A stretch of 64,000 bases of DNA, taken from NCBI GenBank assembly GCA_947683425.1, contig CANTUQ010000081.1:7932501-7996500 (forward strand), given 5' to 3'. Made by a program: the position numbers and the translations under genes. The notes under the pieces are model-generated. The model worked only from the letters and a program-made list of their open reading frames with translations, was not told the origin of the DNA and did no database searches. Position 1 is the stretch's first letter. The number at the start of each line of letters is the position of its first letter. The stretch comes from Excoecaria cochinchinensis (taxonomy: Eukaryota; Streptophyta; Magnoliopsida; Malpighiales; Euphorbiaceae). Positions 44,821 through 55,086 of this stretch are shown piece by piece.

Positions 44821-47186
44821 AAAAAAGGTGGCATTGCTAAAATTGGGCGCCTCGTCAGGGTGAAAACCGAAAAAAAGGCATCCTGGGCAAAAATTAGAGG
44901 CTTGAGAGAAAATATCCAATCACGAAAACCCGAGAGGGCTGATTGGAGATAGGAGTTTGATGCTTACAAGATCTACTCTGAGATTAGATGTAGTACGTAT
45001 TTTTGAAGCAATGTTAGATAATGATCATGTGTAAAGAAATCATACTGAAATGTACACAATCTTTGCATATACTTGTGCTCATTATTTTCTAGTTCAGTTA
45101 TAAAAAGAGAAACATCGTTCGTTGCCGAATGCATAAAATCTAAACGGCCACACTCAGCTATTGCTCGCACCATCCAGATGCCTAGGTCGATGAGTTATGT
45201 TGTCAACCGCAAGGCTAGTTACCTACCTTTTCAATTCATGAAAGCAAGGAATAATCCCCGATGGATGACATAATAGTCTTCACCTGCAGCTAGCCTAGAG
45301 GCCATGATGAATGGAGGTAGAAGCCGAAGCTGATGATCCACATTGGAAAGACAGGGATGCCTCACTTCATCATTAATCCCTTTGAACTATCAAGCACAAT
45401 GGGTAGTAATGAAAAAGGTAGCCTCATGAATCCCAAAAAAAAGGAGAGAAAAAAAAAGGGGAAAGGCCGTTAGAGATGAAAACTGTGATTGGCTCTCTAA
45501 GCAAAATTTAGGCCAAAGGGTAGGGCGAAAACCTGGGAATAGGCGGTCTGTCCTTCAAAAAATAAAAATGAAAAAAAAAGCTGCTGGAGTGGGTTGGGTC
45601 CATTCCAGGCAAAAGTTAGGCACAGGATTATGTGAAAATCCCAAAAAGGGACGCATTTTTCGCCAAGAAAAGCTAGTGTGAAAATCCACAAGGGACACAC
45701 TACCTTTAAAATAATGACTTTTGGAGCCTGGAGCGATAAGGCGGCATTACATCAGATAACTTTCCTTTGGGCAGGTAGTACATGAAACAGAACTTGATTC
45801 AGGGTCCTGGGGGCAAGACGCTCACTGACTGGGGGCAAAGATGTGCATGGGTCAGTTCTATTCAAAAGGTTGGGTCAAAATTCCTAAAACCAAGACGACG
45901 CCTTTCTAGATCCTTTAGGGGGCATCAAAGCAGCCGAGCAAATACCCTAAAGGAATCCTTTAACAGCCTAGGATGTGGTCTATCCATTTTTGCATCTCAT
46001 ATGCATCTCACATGCATAGATCTTTTGCATGTCTCCCTGCATATCTCGTGTGTTTAATCCTTTACACTTATAGTTCTGCACACATAATTCTTGTACATTA
46101 ATCCTTTGCTCGTATTTTGTGTATATAGCTTTATGTATGTACATTTCACACACATGAGTCCATAAGCACACACAATCTGTTGTATATGTTGTTATGCACA
46201 TGACTTAGAAGGAAAGGTCCGAATAGACCTCATGAGCAAGGATGACCCAAGTGCATTTGTACAAAGGTGGAATGCCCGGAAGAACAAGCCTATCCGGACA
46301 CACCGTGCTCATGATAGTCCGGAATCACACAAATATGCAGAAAAGAAGGTCCATTGAGAAGCCAGACTATCCATGCATACTTTATTCAGAGGCAATCAAA
46401 CGCAAAAGCGAGTCGACGTACAGGTTCGGCTCTACATCGGCCACGCCGAACAAGCAGATCAAGATGAAGTCCTCACAAGAACGGAATCTCACGGACCCGC
46501 TCCCAAAAACACTCAAAAGAGCAAGTTTACTCATACACATCATACCGGGGGCAAGCAGGTAAGTTTTTCTATCATAAGATGTACACTCACACACATCACA
46601 CAAAGTATACAAAATCCGGATTCAAATGTATGCATACGTTTCACACACGTAATCCCACACACACACACAATATTTTGTATATATTGCCATGTACATAAAT
46701 CAGGGGAAAGGTCCGAATAGACCCCATGCTTAAAGGTGATCCAGATGATGGGTTCAGTTTAACGTTGTCAGACACTACCCAGAAAAGAAAGCCTATCCAC
46801 GCTGTGCCAGGGGGCAATCAGGTGAGTTTCTCTATCATAAGAGGCACGCTTACCCACATCGCACAATAAATGTACAAAATCCAAATGCAAATGTACAAAC
46901 AATACAACTTCTCAAACAAAAACAACACAAACAAAACACAAAGAAAAGACATTTTTAAGGCCTTGAAAATCCAACATACTGTGAAAATTCAAATACATCC
47001 AGAATGTAAAAATCCCAAAAAAAATAAAAAAATTTCCAAGAAAGGAAGAATAAAAAACAAAAGCAAAAACTGAAAAATCACCAAAGACATTGAAATCTAT
47101 CCGCCTGCAGGCAAGCAACAAAACTTTCAATCTAACTTCTCTCTAAATAAGCTTAAATTTTTTTTCCTCTCTTGAGGATCGAAAAT
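44821..47186 (+). other. 3' non-coding region of element B, first part
   Basis: No coding domain. 44820-45300 and 45480-45730 match the 3' region of element A in inverse orientation (compare 31200-31340, 28379-28499 and 25980-26230). Between 46200 and 46860 a block is imperfectly repeated: gaaaggtccgaatagacc at 46210 and 46706, and gggggcaa(g/t)caggt(a/g)agttt at 46547 and 46811. 46870-47130 is A-rich. Confidence 0.65.
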
Positions 47187-47460
47187 CAAAGCCTCCCAAT
47201 GAGCATCAAAGTCTCCCAGTGAGCATTAAAGCCTCCCAGTGAGCATCAAAGTCTCCCAGTGAGTATCAAAGTCTCTCAGTGAGCATTAAAGCCTCCCAGT
47301 GAGCATCAAAGTCTCCCAGTGAGCATCAAAGTCTCTTAGTGAGCATCAAAGCCTCCCAGTAGGCATCAAAGTCTCTCAGTGAGCATCAAAGCCTCTCGGT
47401 CAAAGCCTCTCAGTGAGCATCAAAGCCTCTCGGTGAGCATCAAAGTCTCCCAGTGAGCGT
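47187..47460 (+). repeat. 20-bp tandem repeat array
   Basis: Fourteen units of the consensus caaagtctcccagtgagcat, one of them shortened to 14 bp, run head to tail without spacers. Variation is mainly C/T at three positions. Confidence 0.95.
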
Positions 47461-47579
47461 CAACTGAGAACGAGGCAGGTGTTACCACAGGTACGTATCT
47501 CTTTTATAATTTACCCTACAAATTTGCGTTTTCCTTTTTTTGCGAAAAAAAAAGAAAGTTCAAGATAAACATCAGCGAT

Positions 47580-48960
47580 AGAGCAGATCGCAACCGGGAC
47601 TTCAGTTAGAGAACACTGTATCTCACAATTGAGGTTGTAGTCAGAGAGCACTACACCTCACAAGGCGGGACTGCAGTTAGAGAACACTGCATCTCACAAT
47701 CGAAATTATAGTCAGAGAGTGCTACATCTCACAGTTCACGCGGTAGTCAGAGAGTACTACGCACCTTGCAGATCGGATAGGGGTTAGCAGAGGAACTTCA
47801 CAAATCGAAGTTGCAATTAGAGAACACTGCTCTTCACACCGAGATTGTAGTCAGAGAGTGTTGCATCTCATAGTTCATGCGGTAGTCAGACAGTACTATG
47901 CACCTTGCAGATCGGATGGGGGTTAGCAAGGGAACTTCACCAATTGAAGTTGCAGTTAGAGAACACTGCTCTTCACACTAAGATTGTAGTCAGATAGTGC
48001 TACATCTCACAGTTCACGCGGTAGTCAGAGAGTGCTACGCACCTTGCAGATCGGATGGGGGTTAGCAAGGAAACTTCACCAATTGAAGTTGCAGTTAAAG
48101 AACACTGCTCTTCACACCGAGATGTCAGAGAGTGCTACATCTCACAGTTCACGCGGTAGTCAGAGAGTACTACGCACCTTGCAAATCGGATGGGCGTTAG
48201 CAGGGGAACTTCACAAATCAAAGTTGCAGTTAGAGAACACTGCTCTTCACACCGAGATTGTAGTCAAAGAGTGCTGCATCTCACAATTCACGCGGTAGTC
48301 AGAGAGTGCTACGCACCTTGCAGATCGGATGGGGATTAGCAGGGGAACTTCACCAATTGAAGTTGCAGTTAGAGAACACTGCTCTTCACCTCGAGATTGT
48401 AGTCAGAGACTACTGCATCTCACAGTTCATGTTGTAGTCAGAGAGTACTACACACCTTGCATATCGGATGGGGATTAGCAGGGGAATGTCACCAATTAAA
48501 GTTGCAGTTAGAGAACACTGCTCTTCATGTCGAGATTGTAGTCAGATAGTACTGCATCTCACAGTTCATGTTGTAGTCAGAGAGTACTACACACCTTGTA
48601 AATTGGATGGGGATTAGCAGGGGAACTTCACCAATTGAAGTTGCAATTAGAGAACACTGCTCTTCACCTCGAGATTGTAGTCAGAGAGTACTGCATCTCA
48701 CAGTTCATGTTGTAGTCAGAGAGTACTACACACCTTGCAGATCGGATGGGGAGTAGTAGGGGAACTTCACCAATTAAAGTTGCAGTTAGAGAACACTGCC
48801 CTTCACCTTGAGGCTGTAGTCAGAGAGCACTGCATCTCACAGTTCATGTTGTAGTCAGAGAGTACTACACACCTTGCAGATCGAATGGGGGTTAGCAGGG
48901 GAACTTTCACAACCGAAGTTGCAGTTAGAGAATACTGCTCTCCACCTCGAGATTGTGGTT
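47580..48960 (+). repeat. 139-bp satellite-like tandem array
   Basis: The landmark gatcggat (or a one-base variant) occurs at 47771, 47910, 48049, 48184, 48323, 48462, 48601, 48740 and 48879: period 139 bp, with one 135-bp unit. Each monomer holds three related hairpin blocks (gtagtcagagagtactac and gcagttagagaacactgc types). Early and late monomers form two subtypes (cacgcggtagt...actacgc against catgttgtagt...actacac). Confidence 0.93.
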
Positions 48961-49120
48961 AGAGAACACCGCATCTCACAATCGGAGTTGCAGTTAGAGA
49001 ACACTGCTCTCCATTTCAAGACTGTGGTTAGAGAACACCGCATCTCGCCAACCGAAGTGAAAGTTAGAGAACACTGCTCTTCACATCGAGGTTGTAGTAA
49101 GAGAAACTACACCTCACACC
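48961..49120 (+). repeat. Transition zone of shorter hairpin repeats
   Basis: Repeated blocks of about 65 bp (g(a/g)gattgtggttagagaaca, then ccgcatctc; and agttagagaacactgctct) link the 139-bp and 127-bp arrays and use the same hairpin core. Confidence 0.8.
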
Positions 49121-49760
49121 GTGCAGGCCGAGACGAGGCTAGCGGTACAGACCAGCCACCGTGCAGACCGAGATGAGGTTAGCTGGGCGCCAGCAATAGA
49201 ACAGATCATAAATAGAGGATGTAGTTAGAGAAACTACACCTCACACCGTGCAGGCCGAGACGAGGTTAGCGGTACAGACCAGCCACCGTGCAGACCGAGA
49301 AGAAGTTAGCGGGGCGCCAGCGATAGAACAGATCGCAAATAGAGGTTGGAGTTAGAGAGACTACACCTCACACCGTGCAGGCCGAGATGAGGCTAGCGGT
49401 ACAGACCAGCCACCGTGCAGACCGAGACGAGGTTAGCGGGATGCCAGCGATAGAACAGATCGCAAACAGAGGTTGGAGTTAGAGAAACTACACCTCACAC
49501 TGTGCAGGCCGAGACGAGGCTAGCGGTACAAACCAGCCACCGTGCAGACCGAGATGAGGTTAGCGGGGCGCCAGCGATAGAACAAATCGCAAACAGAGGT
49601 TGGAGTTAGAGAAACTGCACCTCACACCGTGCAGGCCTAGACGAGGCTAGCGGTACAGACCAGCCATCATGCAGACAGAGACGAGGTTAGCGGGGCGCCA
49701 GCGATAGAACAGATCGCAAATAGAGGCTGTAGTCAGAAAGTACTACATCTCACAAACTCC
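49121..49760 (+). repeat. 127-bp satellite-like tandem array
   Basis: The landmark gtgcaggcc starts at 49121, 49248, 49375, 49502 and 49629, exactly 127 bp apart, and a diverged unit begins at 49760. Each unit contains two caccgtgcag(g/a)ccgaga blocks, a ggcgccagcgatagaacag block and one gttagagaaactac-type hairpin. Confidence 0.95.
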
Positions 49761-50290
49761 GTACAGGCCGAGACGAGGCTAGCGGAACACTCGTGGTAGA
49801 ACAGACCATAGATCGAGGTTGTAGTCAGAAAGTACTGCACCTCATAGCCACCATGCGGACCGAGACGAGGTTAGCAGGGGGATTAACGATAGAACACATC
49901 GCGATGAGACTGCAGTTAGAGAATACCGCATCTCGCAATGGAGATTTGTAGTCAGAGAGTACTACATCTCACCAAAGCTGCGCGAGCCGAGACGGGGACA
50001 GCAGAAACAAGTGAGGTTGCAGTGAGAGAACACTGCGATTCGCAACGGGATCGTAGCTAGAGAATGTTACATCTCATAAACACCTTACATGTCAAGATGA
50101 GACCAGTAGGGGCACATGCACCAATGCATTCACCGCCAAGCAGGACAAGGCCTGCTAGATGAAGACAGACAATCGTTTGCTCCTACGCAACGTCAACAAG
50201 GTAAGGTCCGGCATCCTCAGGTATGTAGTTCTCTCTCTTCCTTCTTTGAATTTTAGCTCACCTAGTTATCTAGGCACTAGCTTCACCAAA
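49761..50290 (+). repeat. Degenerate tail of the hairpin arrays up to the polypurine tract
   Basis: Diverged units carry the same hairpin core (tgtagtcagagagtactaca near 49948, gcagtgagagaacactgc near 50020, gtagctagagaatgttac near 50046). The tail ends with donor-like aaGGTAAGGt (50199-50208) and CAGGTATGT (50218-50226). Confidence 0.75.
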
Positions 50291-50302
50291 ATTGGGGGCA
50301 AC
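50291..50302 (+). other. Polypurine tract of element B
   Basis: ATTGGGGGCAAC immediately precedes the 3' LTR; identical to the core of the tract of element A. Confidence 0.88.
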
Positions 50303-51444
50303 TGTAGACATCGGGTTTTGAGTCAAATTTTGATGGCAATTTTGGGTCCTTGATAAATTCCTCCAAACAAAAAAAATATATATAAAAAAAAGGATGAAAT
50401 GAGATTAGGTAAACTTAGATAAATTAAAAATTAGGTTAATTTAATTAGTTAGTATTGCAATTAGTCAGTAAATATTATTGGATAATTAACACGTATTTAA
50501 GTTTTAAAGTTAAGATTAGTTAATTAGTTAATATTTTAGGATAGTTAAAATTGAAAAAAGAAAATAGATATAGGGTTTAATTAAATAAATTAGATTGATA
50601 ATTTAAGTAGATTGATTAAATTAAATAGGTATAAAATATAGAGTATTTAATTCATAGAGGGTTTAATTAATTAACGTGTAGTAATTTGAGTAAATTAATT
50701 AAAATAAAAAAAAATCAGAAAATTAAAAAAGGTGGAAATAATTAGGGTAACCAAACTTAACCTAATTTAGGGATATAAATAGAAAATGATAAGCAAGAAG
50801 GAAAGGCTCTCGGCAGATCAAGGAAAAAGACCAAGAAAAAGAAAAATAAAAGAGGAAGAAGAAAAGAGAGAGCAAGAAGGAGAACCCAGAAAACCAAAAA
50901 GAGAAAAGGAAAGCAAGAGAGCCAAGGCAAAAATATAGAAAGAAAAATAAAAAGAGTAAGAGACACAGAGAGCAAGGGAGCCAAGGTAAAAATATAGAAA
51001 GAAAAGAATAAAAAGAGGAAGAGAGCACATATTAAGGGGCCAAAATCAAAAGAAAAGCAAAGAAAATAAAAGAATAGAAAGGAAAGAGAGAGGAGCAGCC
51101 AACGGGAAACACACGCCGGCCAAAAAGAAGAAAAGAGAGGGAGAGTGGCGGGGCCTCCGCTGGCCAGCCACGGCAGCGCACGGCCACACGCGCGGCGGCG
51201 CCAGGTCCCCGGTGGCCGGACGCACCAGCCGGCACCAATCAGCCTCCACCACTCGCCGGGAAAGGAGAAATCGGAGGGAAGGTGGCGCGACGGTTTAAGG
51301 TGATTTCCGACCTCCTCCGGCGACGTTCTGGCGCGTGGAAATCGGCGGCAAACTTCCTGTGACCAAACGAAGCTGATGGCAGCGGCTGTGTCTTCAACGG
51401 CGGCTCTAGTGACGCTCCGGTGGTAAGTCCTCCTTCCCTCTTTA

Positions 51445-51475
<31 letters not shown>

Positions 51476-51577
51476 TAATTAATATTTATTATTATTATTA
51501 TTATTGGTATTTATTTGTTATTATTATTTAATATTCTGTTTTATATTTATTATATTTATTATTAATTATTCATTATA

Positions 51578-51619
<42 letters not shown>

Positions 51620-53075
51620 TTTACTATTACCATAGTTGGATTAATATTATTGTTATGATTATTATTATTGATTATAATTATTATAGTGGTATTCTTGTTG
51701 GTTATGATAATTATTATTGTGTGATATTATTATTATTTTATTTATGTTATGTATATTTATTTTATTATTTTTATCGTTATATTATCATTATTATCATTTT
51801 ATTCATGTTACTATCATTACATTGAATTATTATTTTATCCATTCATAATTATTATCATTATTTTATGTTTATTTATTATTCATTATTATTTTATGATATT
51901 ATTATTAGCATTATTATTTTTATTGGCATTAATCATTGTAATTGTCATTTGTGCTTTTATATTCATTAATTCTCAATTTATTTCATTCAATTATTTATTT
52001 AATTATTTATTCATTTACTTATCATTTAATTTAATCCATTATCAATCTCATTCATTTTTCTCAATTTACTTTATTCAATCATTCATTTGTTTATTTATTT
52101 ATTCAATTGTTTACTTATTCACGATTAACCAATATCATTTTTGTATTTTGACTGCAATGCGGGAAGCATGTGGTTCTTCTGAGAAGTATGGTCGGAACAG
52201 GTAAATTAGGATGAATTTATTATTTATTATCTGAAAATATGTAGTTATTTTATTCTTTTTATTCGCTTGTAGTCTGTAATAATGAAGGATTTTTGACCGC
52301 GCTTAAAAAACCACCATAAAAATGTTTTCTACTAAAATGAAGATTTGTTAATAAAACTGGACCAATGTCCTCATTTTCATCCCGAGCTAAAAGGTTTAAC
52401 TTGATTTGAGAATTTTATACTTTTTTATAAAATGAGTATTTGGGAACCAATGTTCCCGCTAAATGAATATCCCGATTTATGCATGTTTTATACTTTATTT
52501 ACAGTGGGGGTTGTATTTCGCCCCTAATTTTATTGTAATTTACTTTTGAATGCTTTATTTTAATTTCGCTTTTATTTTTCGCTTTTACGTGAATGATTGC
52601 GCCTTTTAATTGATTGCATCGTATGGAAAGATGGTGAAATAATAAATTCAAAACATAATTGTAAAATTAATCAAAGTACGAATAAATGAGAAGTCCCGAA
52701 CCTATCTTTGGTCTTTGGGCTCAACGAGGCGAGAGACCCATTTCGATGGGATCTCTAAGACACCTCTTGTGTCCCACCAAAAAACTCAAATTATAATCTT
52801 AGGCTCCATAGCGTTATAGGGTCATTCCAATGTTGTATTGGGGTGAATGCCTCCAAGACCCCTTTGGTTTGCCCAAAATGGATAATATGCGCCGTCTTAG
52901 GCTCACTGAGGCGAGACGAACTTTTCCAATGTTTTATTGGGTGGCGACTCCATGAAACCTCTTTGTTGCCCAAAATAGACGCACTTGTAAATACCTTACA
53001 AGTTTCTAATGAACCTCTCCCGATCGCCCTAAAAGCGGGCCTTTGGGAAGCCCACGAGGTTCGACGCCCGTCACA
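50303..53075 (+). repeat. 3' LTR of element B
   Basis: It runs TGTAGACATCGGGTTTTGAG...GACGCCCGTCACA, 2773 bp, and is closely similar to 36695-41197 without solo H. TATA box at 50774-50782, purine-rich tract 50800-51120, donor-like GGTGGTAAGTCC at 51418-51429, ATT runs after it. A ~170-bp segment (about 52066-52245) is absent from the 5' LTR. No LTR H is present, so this is the empty site for that insertion. Confidence 0.92.
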
Positions 53076-53080
53076 CCAAG

Positions 53081-53160
53081 AAAAATGGCAAAATACAGGT
53101 ATGTGTAGATCAACGGGATTTGAACAAAGCTTGCCCCCAAATAACTGTCCCTTCCCCTAT
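53081..53160 (+). pseudogene. Antisense (relative to A) RT fragment of element A
   Basis: On the plus strand this reads KNGKIQVCVDQRDLNKACPQ, the RT CVDYRDLNKAC block, although element A runs on the minus strand. B inserted at its upstream edge. It is the counterpart of 43965-44035 in element B. Confidence 0.8.
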
Positions 53161-53251
53161 GTCGATGATCAATTTTTTTTCTCCCTTTTTTTGTCTCTTT
53201 TTTTATTAGTATCTTTTTTTATTTTTTTTTCTTGCGTACACATTTTTTTTT

Positions 53252-53741
53252 TCGCTCCACAGCAAGCTTCGTCCAAATCCTGATAGTTTACACATACTCG
53301 CACTTCTCTTCTTAACCATTAGGTATGTCGTGGATCCACCCAGTTGGGCATTGCGCTTCAGTAAAAATTTATCCCCGGTTCTGCTTGTGGGTTCCCCCCT
53401 TTAACCTTTCATGTCCCTCCTGGCTTGAATCTTCTGAGCTTCTGCTTGACTGGTTCATGATCGGGATACATTGGCATAGCGTGTTTGTCGACTTCATAAT
53501 CATCTCTTGGCATGTCTTCATAGGTCCAGGCAAAGACTTTTTCATTTTTTATTTTTTTTATTTTCTCTCTTTTTAATCTCTCTTCAGGAGTCACAACAAA
53601 TGCTATCAAGATTTTCTTTGGGTTCTCCAAAGCTTCGAGATTAAATGGAATGGCATTAGTTGAATCAATGTCAAATATAAATGTGCCACGATTATGCATA
53701 GTGAAATCACAAGAAAATATCACACAGATAAAAACATTCAT
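53252..53741 (-). pseudogene. Sense RT fragment of element A
   Basis: On the minus strand, 53409-53741 gives FIFDIDSTNAIPFNL, KVFAWTYEDMPRDDYEVD and HEPVKQKLRRFKP, the region just before and at the start of Tat RT. After a frameshift, EVRVCVNYQDLDEAC follows at about 53258-53300. The remainder of RT and RNase H is absent; a T/C-rich spacer (53165-53250) and the inverted RT fragment follow. Confidence 0.82.
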
Positions 53742-53863
53742 TCCACTTCATAAAAATTAGGATTAAAACATCGTCATTAAGTAGTTCAAAATAAAAAAGA
53801 GCATCTAAATGGCTAACATCCTCCTTTCTTGCCAACACGGGTGTTGTAGTCGACGGTCTATTA

Positions 53864-54172
53864 TCACTTTCGGGAACCATTCTCCTCACCTCTCAGCTCC
53901 TCATCAATTAAGTATAGAACTTGCCTCCTCAGAATTCGGCACCCATCAGTCTCATGCCCGGTATGCTGATGGTAGGCACAATACAGATCTACTCGGTGAT
54001 TGGGATGCCCTTGGCTCCTGGCAGGTTGGGCCGGCATTGGCCATATTTTTCCCTTGCTAACAAAATGAGCGAGGTGTTTAGACAGGGGCTTCTCCAGTAT
54101 GGCATAGTAACTTTGAGTCACTCCAAAGGTCGGGGCCCTTGTGGCTCCAAAGTTTTTTCCATCGCTACCCAA
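53864..54172 (-). pseudogene. Third gag zinc module of element A
   Basis: A 102-codon frame containing YAILEKPLSKHLAHFVSKG, LYCAYHQHTGHETDGC and LRRQVLYLIDEE. It has the Tat-type C-x2-H-x4-H-x4-C module intact. It follows two earlier, diverged copies of the same module on the same strand. Confidence 0.75.
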
Positions 54173-54194
54173 AAGACTTGAGCTCCCATGACTA

Positions 54195-54945
54195 CCTTGT
54201 CGGATTCAGGATTCATGATCTGGTTATTGTCGATCAAATCCTGAATCTCATGCCTCAGCCTAGCACAATTATCCGTCACATGGCCAGTGTGCTAGTGGTA
54301 GGCGCAGTACTCGTCTTCCTTATGCCCAGGCTGCCCCCGAGTCTTAGCCGGCTTGGGAGGCATTGGCTGTAACATCCCCTTCTTCATCAGCCTTTCCAGG
54401 ACCCAAGATAAAGGTTTACCCAAGTTAGAGTAGCGCCTTTGAGCCATCTCAATCATTAGTGCTTTCCCTATCCTTCGGGTACCACTGCTATTATCATAGT
54501 AACCAACTCCTAGATTTGCGGTGCCAACAGTAGTCCCATTGAGAGGTGCCCGGGTAGTTGCGAGCTTGGACTTCACAATCTCTTCTTCCATATCAGCTAA
54601 TTTCCTTTTAGTGTTTGAGGGACAGAGGAGGCTCATCGACTGTAAAGGCTCTGGTCCTTCTGCTCTTCCCAGTTGCCCGATTGGTGAGTCGAGTGGTGCC
54701 TTGTCCCTAGGCTCGAGAGTGGACGAAAATATTACAGCCGTCGTTGCATAATCCTTTTTTACCGTGGCTAGCTCAACCTGGTTAAGGGTATTCACCATAA
54801 GTTGAGCTTGAAGAACTAGGGCCATGGCATCCATCCTTTCCTTAATTGTTTCCAACAACCTCCTTTCAAGCTCCTCGAACCTTTGATCCATCTCTTGGAT
54901 CATTAAGGCATGAGTCTTTTCGATCTGTCGCAAAAGATCAGCCAC
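54195..54945 (-). pseudogene. Second gag-like protein of element A: coiled coil plus zinc module
   Basis: The frame opens with IQEMDQRFEELERRLLETIK and KERMDAMALVLQAQ, a probable coiled coil. A low-complexity middle follows, then the module YSNLGKPLSWVLERLMKKG and EYCAYH. A single TAG (a CAG-to-TAG change) interrupts before HTGHVTDNC and IQDLIDNNQI. The N-terminal part is shared with element B (42260-42408), so this second gag-like unit is ancestral to both. It has no capsid domain of its own. Confidence 0.7.
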
Positions 54946-55086
54946 TCTTAACGTCTGGTTAGATCCCTCTTGTTTTCCTTCCTCTTTTTCCTCCCCACTC
55001 TCGCTATGATCTATTGCCGCTACAGAAATCCCTCCTTTGCTTGTCCCGGGGTGGGGGATAGCAATATAGCCATTACCGTATAAGTC

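Larger units (their letters stand above)
36695..53075 (+). mobile_element. Tat/Ogre-like element B, structurally complete but pol-defective
   Basis: Layout: 5' LTR (36695-41197, containing solo LTR H), primer site (41199-41213), leader, gag-like remnant, RT fragments, integrase remnant, about 5.5 kb of non-coding DNA with satellite-like arrays, polypurine tract (50291-50302) and 3' LTR (50303-53075). The 5-bp target duplication CCAAG is intact (36690-36694 and 53076-53080). Without H the length is about 14.5 kb. The long non-coding 3' region and primer site fit Tat/Ogre. No intact pol frame remains, so it was mobilised in trans. It inserted into element A in opposite orientation. Confidence 0.93.

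Noticed and set aside
47187..47460. Regular 20-bp repeats suggesting a CRISPR array
   Set aside because: The repeats are directly contiguous with no unique spacers, in a plant retrotransposon, with no cas genes.
51749..52204. 151-codon plus-strand frame in the 3' LTR of B
   Set aside because: Ile/Phe/Tyr/Ser-rich translation of AT-rich LTR DNA; its counterpart in the 5' LTR (40039-40440) diverges at an indel with no sign of coding constraint.
53409..53741. Possible host gene encoding an acidic/basic protein
   Set aside because: The FAWTYEDM and VKQKLRR motifs identify it as the start of Tat reverse transcriptase.
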